This document shows, one piece after another, positions 1-6,722 of a stretch of DNA of 12,411 nt (its first letter is position 1; each line of letters begins with the position of its first letter). The stretch covers positions 1-12,411 of the forward strand of contig JAGQSI010000027.1 in the NCBI GenBank assembly GCA_020439605.1. The letters are read 5' to 3'. A program made the position numbers and the translations under genes. This stretch comes from Acidimicrobiales bacterium. Its GTDB lineage: Bacteria > Actinomycetota > Acidimicrobiia > Acidimicrobiales > Iamiaceae. The notes below the pieces were generated by a model. The model made no database searches and had not been told where the DNA came from. It saw nothing but the letters and a program-made list of their open reading frames with translations.

Positions 1-46
1 CAATCGCCTTAGATCGAAGGAGGCTCCAGCTAGTAACGTAACCGGT

Positions 47-123
47 CTGGCCGTGGCGCAGTTTGGTAGCGCACCGCGTTTGGGACGCGGGGGTCGTGAG
101 TTCAAATCTCACCGGCCAGACCA
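47..123 (+). tRNA. tRNA-Pro (anticodon UGG), CCA encoded
   Basis: The sequence folds into a full cloverleaf. The acceptor stem is CTGGCCG (47-53) pairing with CGGCCAG (113-119), a perfect 7 bp. The D arm has a GCGC/GCGC stem and a GGTA loop. The anticodon stem CCGCG/CGCGG encloses the loop TTTGGGA, which gives anticodon TGG, read as UGG for proline. The T arm is GTGAG-TTCAAAT-CTCAC. Discriminator base A120 is followed by a genomically encoded CCA (121-123). UGG reads CCA and, by wobble, CCG and other CCN codons. No clear promoter is visible in the 46 bases upstream. A perfect palindrome begins 3 bases after the CCA end. Confidence 0.97.
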
Positions 124-126
124 ACC

Positions 127-162
127 GAAATCCCCTCGACCCACGTGGGTCGAGGGGATTTC
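127..162 (+). terminator. Perfect 36-base palindrome after tRNA-Pro, probable terminator
   Basis: Bases 127-142 are exactly complementary to 147-162, a 16-bp stem around the tetraloop ACGT. Because ACGT is itself self-complementary, the whole element is a perfect palindrome. The stem is GC-rich in its loop-proximal part and has A/T pairs at its base. It starts 3 bases after the tRNA CCA end, the expected position for a tRNA terminator. The downstream U-tract is poor (ACTTTGG), so termination may rely on the strength of the hairpin. A binding site for a dimeric protein is a less likely alternative. Confidence 0.75.
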
Positions 163-232
163 ACTTTGGCAAAGACATCTCAGTTGTAGAGCGGGCTTCG
201 TTGACTGCAACTGCTGGGACGATGATGGGTGA

Positions 233-691
233 ATGGAACGGTCCTTCGGAGTTGACGATGTGCTGGCCGGACAGCCGTCGTGGGGGACACTGATCAAGCG
301 CGGTCTGATGAAGAAGTGCCCGCGATGTGGAGGTGGGCACATCTTTCGGTCCTGGTTCCGTATGAAGGAACGTTGTCCAAGATGCGGATATCTCTTCGAA
401 CGCGAGCCGGGCTTTTTTATTGGGTCCTACTTCGTCAACTTCATGATTGCCGAGGGTTTCCTGTTCGTTCTGGTGATGGTGTTTGTTGGTTTCAAGGCCA
501 ACTCACCGGACATGGGCATACGTGTCCCGGCAGCTATCGGAGTAGCGATTGCGATAGTCGGCCCGCTGGTGTTCTACCCGTTCTCAAGAACTATCTGGTC
601 CGCGTTTGATCTGTTGATGACGCCACTGGAGGTTGAAGAGATCGTGCAAGCAGCAGACGCGGTCCTTCCCCCACCCGAAAGTGAGGATTAG
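233..691 (+). CDS. DUF983 family zinc-ribbon membrane protein
   Basis: This 152-residue protein has the DUF983 layout. An N-terminal cytoplasmic zinc ribbon has two CPRCG knuckles (Cys29/Cys32 and Cys48/Cys51). The conserved-looking stretch EPGFFIGSYFVN (58-69) leads into a first membrane segment at about 65-88, and a second lies at about 98-118, followed by a short acidic tail. The length is normal for the family. The biochemical function of DUF983 is not established, so only a membrane-associated metal-ribbon protein can be claimed. The start at 233 is preceded by a weak GGGTGA; a later ATG at 308 (residue 26) would still keep both knuckles. The gene converges on the minus-strand zinc-ribbon gene with only 5 bases between stop codons and no terminator. 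Confidence 0.85.
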   Translation: MERSFGVDDVLAGQPSWGTLIKRGLMKKCPRCGGGHIFRSWFRMKERCPRCGYLFEREPGFFIGSYFVNFMIAEGFLFVLVMVFVGFKANSPDMGIRVPAAIGVAIAIVGPLVFYPFSRTIWSAFDLLMTPLEVEEIVQAADAVLPPPESED

Positions 692-696
692 ACCGA

Positions 697-1836
697 TCAG
701 TTCTGGAGTGGTTTGCCACCCGGCATCTGAACCGCGACCCACTCGGCTAGGTCCTGTGGCGAGATTGGATTGGACACCCCTTCGCCATCGGTGAAGGCGA
801 GATCGGGACAAGCGCTGGAGTTGCTGGTAATTGTTCCAGAAGTGAGCTTCTTGCCGTCTCGAAGCGAGTAGATGGTTGCGTCGTATGTGACTTCGAGGAG
901 TTTGGACTCTGCTTTTTCGCCGAGATTGTCAGAGTTGGTGAGTTGATAGCTGCAAGTTGCGCCGGTCTGTTCAGCTTCGTTGCCGGCCAAACAGATTCCA
1001 ACACTCGCCAGGGCCAATGAGGAATCCAGAACTTCTTTGGGCTGGCCCGCTTTGGGAGACACGCCGATAAGGGTCTCTGTGGGTTCACCAGTGGCGGAGC
1101 TCGGGTTCGGGATTGGTGAGTAGCCAACAGCTATGTCGCCAGGGACGAACGGTGCGATGTCATTGCCAAGAGCGCGTGGCTCCGCGCAGAAGCTTCGAAT
1201 CCTCGACTGTGGATCCTTGCCCACTGCCGCCGTGGTGGTGGGTGCCATTGTTGCTAGTTGTTCGGAATTGTTGTTCTCGCCCCCGTCGTTTCCGAGAAGC
1301 GAGATGGCCCCGATAGCTAACGCAATGACAAGTCCCACCGCAACGAAGGCCTTCCATGGCTTGGGCGAAGACGAATCATCCCAGTCATCTGAGGTTTCGG
1401 TTGCAATGGCCAAGTCGTTGGCGAGGCTGGGGGAGCCATCTGCGAGATCGTCATCGTTGATGACGGGTACGGCGACGGGTTCTTCTTCGCTCGCAGCGGT
1501 GTCAAGGGGTTGACCTTGAACTAGGTCTGGCTCCGGGTCTGGAGCTGTGGTCCATATATCCGGATCCACTTGGAACGCGGCCTCTGGCTGCGCCTCTGGA
1601 TCTAGCGCTAGCTCCGGCTCCGGATTTGGCTCGGGCCCGGGCTCTGGGTTTGGTGGGCTCGCAACAGCAGGGGGCTTAGTGGGCTGAGAGCCCTCGGTCA
1701 GCGAGATGGTTCTCGGTTGAAGGGTTGGGCCGGGCGGTAAGGGTTGCAGCGCTCCACAAGCGCCGCAGACACTTCGATCCGCTGAGACCTGGGCGGTGCA
1801 ATTGATGCACGGTCGTTTGGTTTGGCCACCCTCCAT
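697..1836 (-). CDS. Zinc-ribbon, Pro/Glu-rich linker, single-TM protein
   Basis: This 379-residue protein matches no named family I recognise. It has an N-terminal zinc ribbon (CxxC at Cys10/Cys13 and Cys24/Cys27), then a long acidic, Pro/Glu-rich disordered linker (about 33-160) with a PEP/NPEPE repeat-like part at 63-76. One transmembrane helix follows at about 162-182, then a Thr/Ala-rich stalk and a C-terminal domain (about 207-379). That domain has four Cys (217, 282, 295, 343), which could form two disulfides if it is extracytoplasmic. The topology inferred is ribbon inside, Cys domain outside. The gene is divergent from the Ser/Thr kinase gene at 1946, so a role as kinase substrate or signalling partner is plausible but inferred. 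The start is ATG at 1834-1836, with a weak GGA just upstream on the minus strand. Confidence 0.8.
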   Translation of the reverse strand: MEGGQTKRPCINCTAQVSADRSVCGACGALQPLPPGPTLQPRTISLTEGSQPTKPPAVASPPNPEPGPEPNPEPELALDPEAQPEAAFQVDPDIWTTAPDPEPDLVQGQPLDTAASEEEPVAVPVINDDDLADGSPSLANDLAIATETSDDWDDSSSPKPWKAFVAVGLVIALAIGAISLLGNDGGENNNSEQLATMAPTTTAAVGKDPQSRIRSFCAEPRALGNDIAPFVPGDIAVGYSPIPNPSSATGEPTETLIGVSPKAGQPKEVLDSSLALASVGICLAGNEAEQTGATCSYQLTNSDNLGEKAESKLLEVTYDATIYSLRDGKKLTSGTITSNSSACPDLAFTDGEGVSNPISPQDLAEWVAVQMPGGKPLQN

Positions 1837-1860
1837 TCCAAGAACTTACCGGCGAGAGCG

Positions 1861-1900
1861 TTGCCATTGCTATTGCCGTTGCTATTGCCCCTGCCATTGG
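1861..1900. repeat. Hexanucleotide tandem repeat (TTGCYN)6 in divergent promoter region
   Basis: Six consecutive 6-base units follow one another: TTGCCA, TTGCTA, TTGCCG, TTGCTA, TTGCCC, CTGCCA, then a partial TTGG. The 11-mer TTGCTATTGCC occurs exactly at 1867-1877 and again at 1879-1889. The array lies in the roughly 110-base gap between the divergently transcribed zinc-ribbon gene (ATG at 1836) and the kinase gene (ATG at 1946). It could be a simple repeat produced by slippage, or a set of in-phase protein-binding sites controlling either gene. Confidence 0.75.
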
Positions 1901-1945
1901 TTCGACAGGCTCGCCCCGTACTCTGGTTGGATCGTGAACCCTCTC

Positions 1946-3715
1946 ATGGCTGATGCCGATACCGACCGCGTTGGTTCAAATGGTCTGGCTAGACCAACGC
2001 TTGGTGACGGCCGCTACGAGATAGTTGCAGGAATAGGGCGTGGCGGATTCGCGATGACCTACGCGGCCTTTGATCATCGCCTTCATCGCCGCGTGGCCGT
2101 GAAGGAACTCTTTGCGCCTCAAGCAACCAGGGTGGGCTCGGCATTGGTTCTGCCGGGTCCGGATGTACACAACTGGGAACTGGCAAAGGCTCGATTCGTC
2201 AAAGAGGCCCGGGTACTTGCCCGCTTCACCCATCCCGGGATCGTTCGCGTCTATGAGGTCTTCGAGGAGAACAACACGGCCTACATGGTCATGGAGCTAC
2301 TTGGAGGTCGGAGCCTCATAGACGTCATGAAGTCGCGCCAGAGCGTCTTCACCGAGTCGGAAGTGCTCGATGTGGCAGCCAGAGTCGGAGCTGCGCTCAG
2401 ACCCGTGCACGCCGCCGGGGTACTGCATCGTGACTTGAACCCATCGAACATCATGTTGAGCGAACATGGACGCATAGTGGTGATCGACTTCGGTCTAGCT
2501 CGCGACTTCGAGCCTGAGCGGACCATCGACATGACTCAGATCGTGACTCCGGGTTATGCGCCACTTGAGCAGTACCACGGTGAAGCGAGGTTCGGGCCGG
2601 CCACCGACATCTATGGCCTAGCGGCAACTCTTTATCGTTTGTCAACCGGTCGGATCCCGCCCGTGGCGATAGAACGAGACGCTTCAAAACCTCTTGAGGC
2701 CCCGAACCGCTTGAATCCAGCCATCTCGAAACAGCTCAGCGACGCAATCCTCGATGGGCTTGAACTAGAGGCCTCCCACAGACCAGCAGATGTAGACGCC
2801 TTCTTGGCTCGTTTGGGCATAAGGCGTTTGCCAGAGGACCCTTGCTCGGTTCTCTACGGTTCGGTTGGAGCTGAGTCTGAAGTACTTCGGTCCCTGGACC
2901 ATCATGCATCTTTCAACCATGTGGGAATCGATGGCAGAGACGACGTGACCGAGGCCGGCGTGGCAGTAGTTGGAGGCCCTCCCAACCATCGCGACGACGA
3001 GACGGTAATCGTAGGTGTTGATTCGGGTCGTGGCGTTGCAACTGCGACGGACATAGTTGACGGGGACCGAACTCGTATCGCTGGCGATTCGTTGGAATCT
3101 GATCAGGAGAGCTCGGATGGTTTCTTCGTTGAATCGGATGAGCCTTTGGCCGCGGGAGGGAGTTACAAGAAGGTCACCATGGCCTTGGCCCTAGTGGCAA
3201 TCAGCGCTGGAATCGGAGCGCCGGTACTTGCCTTGGGCGCAATGGTTCTGGTGGTGCTGCCAGTTCTTGGCACCATCGGCGATATGGCCGTAAGGAGCGC
3301 AAGGTTCAAGGAGGCCGAGGTTGATGCGCCTAGGCGACGCACTGCTCCATCTGCAGTTGTAGCACCCGGAAGATTTCTTCGAAACCTGGTTGTATCGGTG
3401 GTCAAATGCTCACCCATTCTGGGTGTGAGCGCCGTGTTGTTAGGTCTCTGGTACCTGGCTGATCAAACATCGTTGTCGGGAGGAGCGCTCGATGTTGTGC
3501 TGCAGGTAATCGGCGCAGCCTCGGTGGCAGCGATCGTGGCTGCCAACGGCACCGGGTCAAGTAGTTTCAGGACCGGGCTGGGAGTCGAACGGATCGCCGA
3601 ATGGATCGCCCCTGGGGGCCGACTCAACCTGAGAGTATTTGTTGGTTGGGTCCTAGTGGTGGTGGTGGTTTGCCTAGCGCTATGGCTAGACCCGGACCCG
3701 TTCCCGTTGCGTTAG
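1946..3715 (+). CDS. Membrane-anchored Ser/Thr protein kinase
   Basis: This 589-residue protein has a cytoplasmic eukaryotic-like kinase domain (about 24-290), a disordered linker, and four C-terminal membrane segments (about 411-442, 478-503, 513-533, 562-580). Catalytic features are the glycine loop GIGRGGF (29-35), ATP lysine K53 in VAVKE, the helix-C glutamate E87, HRDLNPSN (161-168), DFG (181-183) and TPGYAPLEQY (201-210). The catalytic-loop lysine of HRDxKPxN is Asn165. From memory this matches a bacterial subgroup with HRDISPDN-like loops and a GPxTDxYxLAATLY segment, here 217-230. Two similar linker motifs, DETVIVG and DRTRIAG, could be phospho-threonine sites. I chose ATG 1946 because the in-frame stretch before it is only translated repeat sequence; an in-frame GTG at 1934 is also possible. 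No sensor domain is visible. Confidence 0.9.
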   Translation: MADADTDRVGSNGLARPTLGDGRYEIVAGIGRGGFAMTYAAFDHRLHRRVAVKELFAPQATRVGSALVLPGPDVHNWELAKARFVKEARVLARFTHPGIVRVYEVFEENNTAYMVMELLGGRSLIDVMKSRQSVFTESEVLDVAARVGAALRPVHAAGVLHRDLNPSNIMLSEHGRIVVIDFGLARDFEPERTIDMTQIVTPGYAPLEQYHGEARFGPATDIYGLAATLYRLSTGRIPPVAIERDASKPLEAPNRLNPAISKQLSDAILDGLELEASHRPADVDAFLARLGIRRLPEDPCSVLYGSVGAESEVLRSLDHHASFNHVGIDGRDDVTEAGVAVVGGPPNHRDDETVIVGVDSGRGVATATDIVDGDRTRIAGDSLESDQESSDGFFVESDEPLAAGGSYKKVTMALALVAISAGIGAPVLALGAMVLVVLPVLGTIGDMAVRSARFKEAEVDAPRRRTAPSAVVAPGRFLRNLVVSVVKCSPILGVSAVLLGLWYLADQTSLSGGALDVVLQVIGAASVAAIVAANGTGSSSFRTGLGVERIAEWIAPGGRLNLRVFVGWVLVVVVVCLALWLDPDPFPLR

Positions 3716-3718
3716 AGG

Positions 3719-3805
3719 TCAGCCCCGGCCAGCGTTTGGCTTGGTGCCGTGGTTGGCCTTCTTGCGCCGGGCGTTTGTCTTGCGCTTGTTGGTCTTCTTC
3801 GACAT
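3719..3805 (-). CDS. bL37-like small basic ribosomal protein (28 aa)
   Basis: The minus strand encodes a 28-residue protein from ATG (3803-3805) to TGA (3719-3721). It starts MSKKTNKRK and continues RRKKANHGTKPNAGRG. About 40% of the residues are Lys or Arg. The KKANHGxxPNA core resembles, from memory, the small actinobacterial large-subunit protein bL37 first seen in mycobacterial ribosome structures, where it threads into rRNA. The gene starts 12 bases after the stop of the PHP phosphoesterase gene, so the two are probably co-transcribed. No good Shine-Dalgarno is visible. A CCACGC/GCGTGG inverted repeat (3813-3818 with 3828-3833) spans the upstream stop codon and may influence translation. 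The stop lies 3 bases from the convergent kinase stop. Confidence 0.8.
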   Translation of the reverse strand: MSKKTNKRKTNARRKKANHGTKPNAGRG

Positions 3806-3817
3806 AGGGATGCCACG

Positions 3818-4855
3818 CTACGCGCTGGCGTGGTCCCGGGTCCAAGCGACGAGGTCTTCGGCAGTTCTCGTATTGAGGATCCGATCGGTTGAAATGCCAT
3901 GTGACATGGCTTTATCGCATCCGTAGTTCAAGAACTCGAGATGGCCGGGGGAGTGCGAATCGGTTGAGATGGTGATGTAGCAGCCGGCGTCTAGGGCTAG
4001 ATCGAGCAGCTCCGGCGGAGGGTCCTGGCGTTCAGGACGACAGTTGATCTCTACCGCCGTCCCATTTGTCGCACATGCCTCGAATACCGCTTCGAAGTCG
4101 AAAGTGCTTCGCGGTCTTAGCTCGCTGAGCGAGTCCCCTGAGCCCTTCAGCATTCGTCCGGTGCAGTGGCCGAGGGCATCCACGTGGGGGCTTGACACTG
4201 CGGCTAGGACTCTGTCGGTCATTTGATCCGACTGCATGGAGAGCTTGCTGTGCACCGAGGCCACCACGAAGTCGAGTTTCTCGAGGATGTCCTCGTCCTG
4301 GTCCAACGTTCCATCCACCAAGATGTCCACCTCGATTCCGGTAAGGACCCGAAACGGAGCGAGTCTGGAATTGAGTTCGTCAATCTCTGCGATCTGGCGC
4401 ACGAGGCGATCCCTGTTGAGTCCATGGGCAATGGTGAGCCTCGGTGAATGGTCTGTTACTACGAGGTATTCATGGCCGAGTGCCTGGGCCGCAAGCGCCA
4501 TGGTCTCTATCGATGCTCCGCCATCGCTCCATGTCGAGTGCGAGTGGCAATCCCCCTTGATCAACGATCGCAACTCGATACCCGCACCCAGCGGAATTTG
4601 GGTCTCGGCCTCGAGTTTGATGATCCGTTCGGGGACCTCGCCTGCGAGCGCCTGGGTGATTACTGCAGCGGTTGATGGCCCGATTCCGCCGAGTTCGAGG
4701 AGAGTCCCACTTGCAACTCTCTGCTCTAGTTCTCCAACGCCCAGTGCCTCAACCAGTGCCGCAGCCTTCAAGAACGCAGCGGTCTTCTGGCTTGGATAGA
4801 GACCGCGATCTTGCAGGTAGGCAACTCGTAGAAGTGCTTCGAGTGGGTCCACCAT
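3818..4855 (-). CDS. PHP-domain metal-dependent phosphoesterase (PolX C-terminal-like)
   Basis: This 345-residue protein has an N-terminal helix-hairpin-helix-like part with LLELGGIGPSTAAVI, then a PHP domain. It resembles the C-terminal half of bacterial PolX DNA polymerases but lacks the nucleotidyltransferase domain. Numbered from the ATG at 4855, the metal-site motifs are HSH (104-106), TDHS (134-137), GIEVD (173-177), SVHS (200-203), GHCTGR (229-234), EIN (269-271) and SDSH-like STDSH (297-301). The full trinuclear metal set therefore appears intact. The likely role is hydrolysis of phosphate esters (histidinol-phosphatase-like or nuclease), with the substrate unknown. The family usually begins MxDPxEAL, which favours 4855; in-frame starts at ATG 4873, ATG 4921 and TTG 4927 exist. 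It is followed by the bL37-like gene and lies divergent from znuA. Confidence 0.88.
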   Translation of the reverse strand: MVDPLEALLRVAYLQDRGLYPSQKTAAFLKAAALVEALGVGELEQRVASGTLLELGGIGPSTAAVITQALAGEVPERIIKLEAETQIPLGAGIELRSLIKGDCHSHSTWSDGGASIETMALAAQALGHEYLVVTDHSPRLTIAHGLNRDRLVRQIAEIDELNSRLAPFRVLTGIEVDILVDGTLDQDEDILEKLDFVVASVHSKLSMQSDQMTDRVLAAVSSPHVDALGHCTGRMLKGSGDSLSELRPRSTFDFEAVFEACATNGTAVEINCRPERQDPPPELLDLALDAGCYITISTDSHSPGHLEFLNYGCDKAMSHGISTDRILNTRTAEDLVAWTRDHASA

Positions 4856-4911
4856 GTTGAGGGTAGCGACCATCGAAAGCCGTGCGGACCAGCCAGACCA
4901 GAAAATGAAAT

Positions 4912-4948
4912 TGACAATCATTCCCAAAACTCGCGACCATCATTGTCA
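4912..4948. promoter_or_regulatory. Candidate Zur/Fur-family operator: two 7-1-7 boxes before znuA
   Basis: The 7-mer TGACAAT (4912-4918) and its exact reverse complement ATTGTCA (4942-4948) flank the gap before znuA. Each forms the better half of a Fur-family-like 7-1-7 box. Box A is TGACAATCATTCCCA (4912-4926) and box B is CGACCATCATTGTCA (4934-4948), with centres 22 bases (about two helical turns) apart. Box B overlaps the first base of the znuA ATG. The sequence TTGACA (4911-4916) also matches a -35 consensus, but no good -10 follows at the proper spacing. Control by the zinc repressor Zur is inferred from the position before a zinc importer. No zur gene lies in the window. Confidence 0.45.
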
Positions 4949-5916
4949 TGAAGGGAACCCGATGGCTCACCACAACAGCATTGGCGGTGGCAATAGGGGC
5001 AAGCTTGGTCGGGTGCGCTAGCTCGTCGGCGCAGCGAGATTCGTCAAAGATTCAGATCGAAGCCTCCCTGTATCCACTGCAGTGGCTGAGCGAACAGGTC
5101 GGCGGGTCAAATGTTGAGGTTCGATCGTTAGCTCGACCTGGTGTGGAGCCGCATCATCTTGAACTCGCTCCAAAGGAGTTTGCACGAGTTCACGATGCCG
5201 ACCTCCTGGTGATGATCAAAGGATTTCAGCCGGCTATCGATGATGCAGTTGCCGGCATGGACAACAAGGTGTTTGACGCTGCAACGTTCAACCACGTCAC
5301 CATCGTTGACGACACTCAGAACGATCACGATCATGCTGACGATGACCATGATGGTGGCCACAGCGAGGCCAGCCACGATGGACATGACCATGGGTCTGTT
5401 GATCCACACCTTTGGCTCGATCCAACAGTCTTTTCTGACGTGGCGGTGGGATTAGCGGATCGTCTAGCTGAAATGGATCCATCCAATGCTGATGCCTATA
5501 GGTCCAGAGGTGCCAAGGTCGTGCAACTGCTTGCATCCATCGATGACAACTATCGCGAGGCCCTCGGCGCCTGTGAGTCCAGGTACCTCGTTACAAGCCA
5601 CAGTGCGTTTGGTTCGCTAGCTAGGCGCTACAACTTTCAACAGATCGGTATAGCTAGGTCCGCAGCTGAGATGGAGCCGTCGCCAAGCCACCTGGCTGAG
5701 ATAGCGGAAATGGTTGCTGATAAGGATGTCCGGACCATCTACGTCGAGCCACTCGGCTCTGAAGAGCTGACCCGAACAGTGGCCAAGGAGACCGGGGCCG
5801 CAATTGCAGTGCTCGATCCGATCGAAACCATTACAGATGACAGTGCCGCTGAGGACTATGGCGCTCTGATGGCCGTGAACCTTGAAACGCTCGTCGAAGG
5901 GCAGAGATGTAAATGA
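4948..5916 (+). CDS. znuA: Zinc ABC transporter substrate-binding lipoprotein ZnuA
   Basis: This 322-residue cluster A-I metal-binding protein captures zinc outside the membrane. A signal peptide ends in the lipobox LVGC, so Cys23 would be lipidated. Metal-ligand motifs are EPHHLE (His69 or His70), DPHLWLDP (His154), TSHSAFG (His218) and an acidic residue in IYVEPLGS. A loop at 125-148 holds seven His mixed with Asp. Such loops are typical of zinc-binding members and argue against a manganese carrier. The length is normal. The start ATG 4948 has no Shine-Dalgarno, so the transcript may be leaderless or have a short leader. The stop overlaps the znuC start (ATGA, 5913-5916), which implies translational coupling. 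A pair of Zur-like boxes lies directly upstream. Confidence 0.95.
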   Translation: MKGTRWLTTTALAVAIGASLVGCASSSAQRDSSKIQIEASLYPLQWLSEQVGGSNVEVRSLARPGVEPHHLELAPKEFARVHDADLLVMIKGFQPAIDDAVAGMDNKVFDAATFNHVTIVDDTQNDHDHADDDHDGGHSEASHDGHDHGSVDPHLWLDPTVFSDVAVGLADRLAEMDPSNADAYRSRGAKVVQLLASIDDNYREALGACESRYLVTSHSAFGSLARRYNFQQIGIARSAAEMEPSPSHLAEIAEMVADKDVRTIYVEPLGSEELTRTVAKETGAAIAVLDPIETITDDSAAEDYGALMAVNLETLVEGQRCK

Positions 5917-6722
5917 CCGCACAGACTCCGCTGGCAAACAAGGCGATTATCGAACTGCGTAACGCCACAATTGGATACGGCGGAGTTGGTGCCGTGCGAG
6001 AGGCAACTTTCAGCGTCGAGCGAGGTGAGGCATTGGCGCTCGTTGGCCCCAACGGCTCTGGCAAATCCACGATTATTGGGGTGTTGGCAGGGTTGACAGA
6101 TCTGATTGATGGAGAAGTGGAGGTACTTGGTTCTCCGGTCGCTCAACTTCGTGAGCGCTGGCGTGTGGGATACGTACCTCAGGCCAGTTCCATCAGCGAC
6201 CGCGGCCTCACAGTCTGGGAGCTTGTGGCCACGGGACGCTTGGCGCGTCTGTCACCGGTACGACCGATGGGCAAGACGGACCGTGGCGCCATCACGAAGG
6301 CGTTGGAGCTAGTAGATCTTGCAGGGTTGGAGCGCACCAGGCTGGAGGAACTCTCCGGGGGCCAGCTCCGTCGGGCGTTGATCGCTAGAACCCTCGCGGC
6401 CGAACCCGATCTTCTCCTGGCCGACGAACCAACTACAGGTGTAGATGTGGCCACTCGGGAATCGCTAGCGCAGAGCCTTCGAACACTTCATGAAGACGGA
6501 TTGACCATCGTGCTCGTATCCCATGAGATCGGACCGGTCGAAGAGATCGTCAGCCGTGTAGTCGCATTGCGAGACGGCAAGATCGACTACGACGGTCCTC
6601 CTAGGCCCAGTGACAGAGTTGGCGATGGAGAACATCATCACCATCACCACGATGATGAGCATCATCTCTTCCACTCAGACTCGTCGCTCACTGCGGCATC
6701 GAGTACAGGTCTCATCAAATGA
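5913..6722 (+). CDS. znuC: Zinc ABC transporter ATP-binding protein ZnuC
   Basis: This 269-residue ABC ATPase powers zinc uptake through ZnuB. The Walker A motif GPNGSGKS is at 45-52, the Q-loop at Gln90 (YVPQ), the signature LSGGQ at 147-151, Walker B LLLADEP at 167-173 and the switch His204 in VSHE. All catalytic elements are present. The C-terminal tail is unusual: six consecutive His (241-246) are followed by DDE and three more His (250, 251, 254). Some ZnuC proteins have His-rich tails, and this one could buffer zinc or sense it at the cytoplasmic exit. It overlaps znuA by 4 bases upstream and znuB by 4 bases downstream (6719-6722). Confidence 0.95.
   Translation: MTAQTPLANKAIIELRNATIGYGGVGAVREATFSVERGEALALVGPNGSGKSTIIGVLAGLTDLIDGEVEVLGSPVAQLRERWRVGYVPQASSISDRGLTVWELVATGRLARLSPVRPMGKTDRGAITKALELVDLAGLERTRLEELSGGQLRRALIARTLAAEPDLLLADEPTTGVDVATRESLAQSLRTLHEDGLTIVLVSHEIGPVEEIVSRVVALRDGKIDYDGPPRPSDRVGDGEHHHHHHDDEHHLFHSDSSLTAASSTGLIK

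Noticed and set aside
1..46. Possible 3' end of an upstream gene
   Set aside because: Only 46 bases are available and every reading is too short to support a call.
100..162. tRNA-Pro 3' end as an integration (att) site
   Set aside because: No integrase, phage gene or second copy of the tRNA 3' end is visible in the window.
1796..1945. Upstream in-frame extension of the kinase reading frame
   Set aside because: The extension would translate the hexamer repeat as a Cys-rich stretch and overlap the start of the divergent gene; kinases of this type start shortly before the kinase domain.
4236..4799. 187-codon open frame on the plus strand inside the PHP gene
   Set aside because: It is antisense to a gene with complete metal-site motifs, its Ser-rich composition is typical of a shadow frame, and no family is recognised.
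4856..4927. Longer N-terminus for the PHP protein from TTG 4927 or ATG 4921
   Set aside because: It would run through the putative Zur box and add residues not expected before the usual MxDPxEAL start; ATG 4855 or 4873 is more likely.
4911..4944. Standard -35/-10 promoter for znuA starting at TTGACA
   Set aside because: The -35 is a perfect match, but no acceptable -10 occurs 16-18 bases later, so I do not call the promoter.
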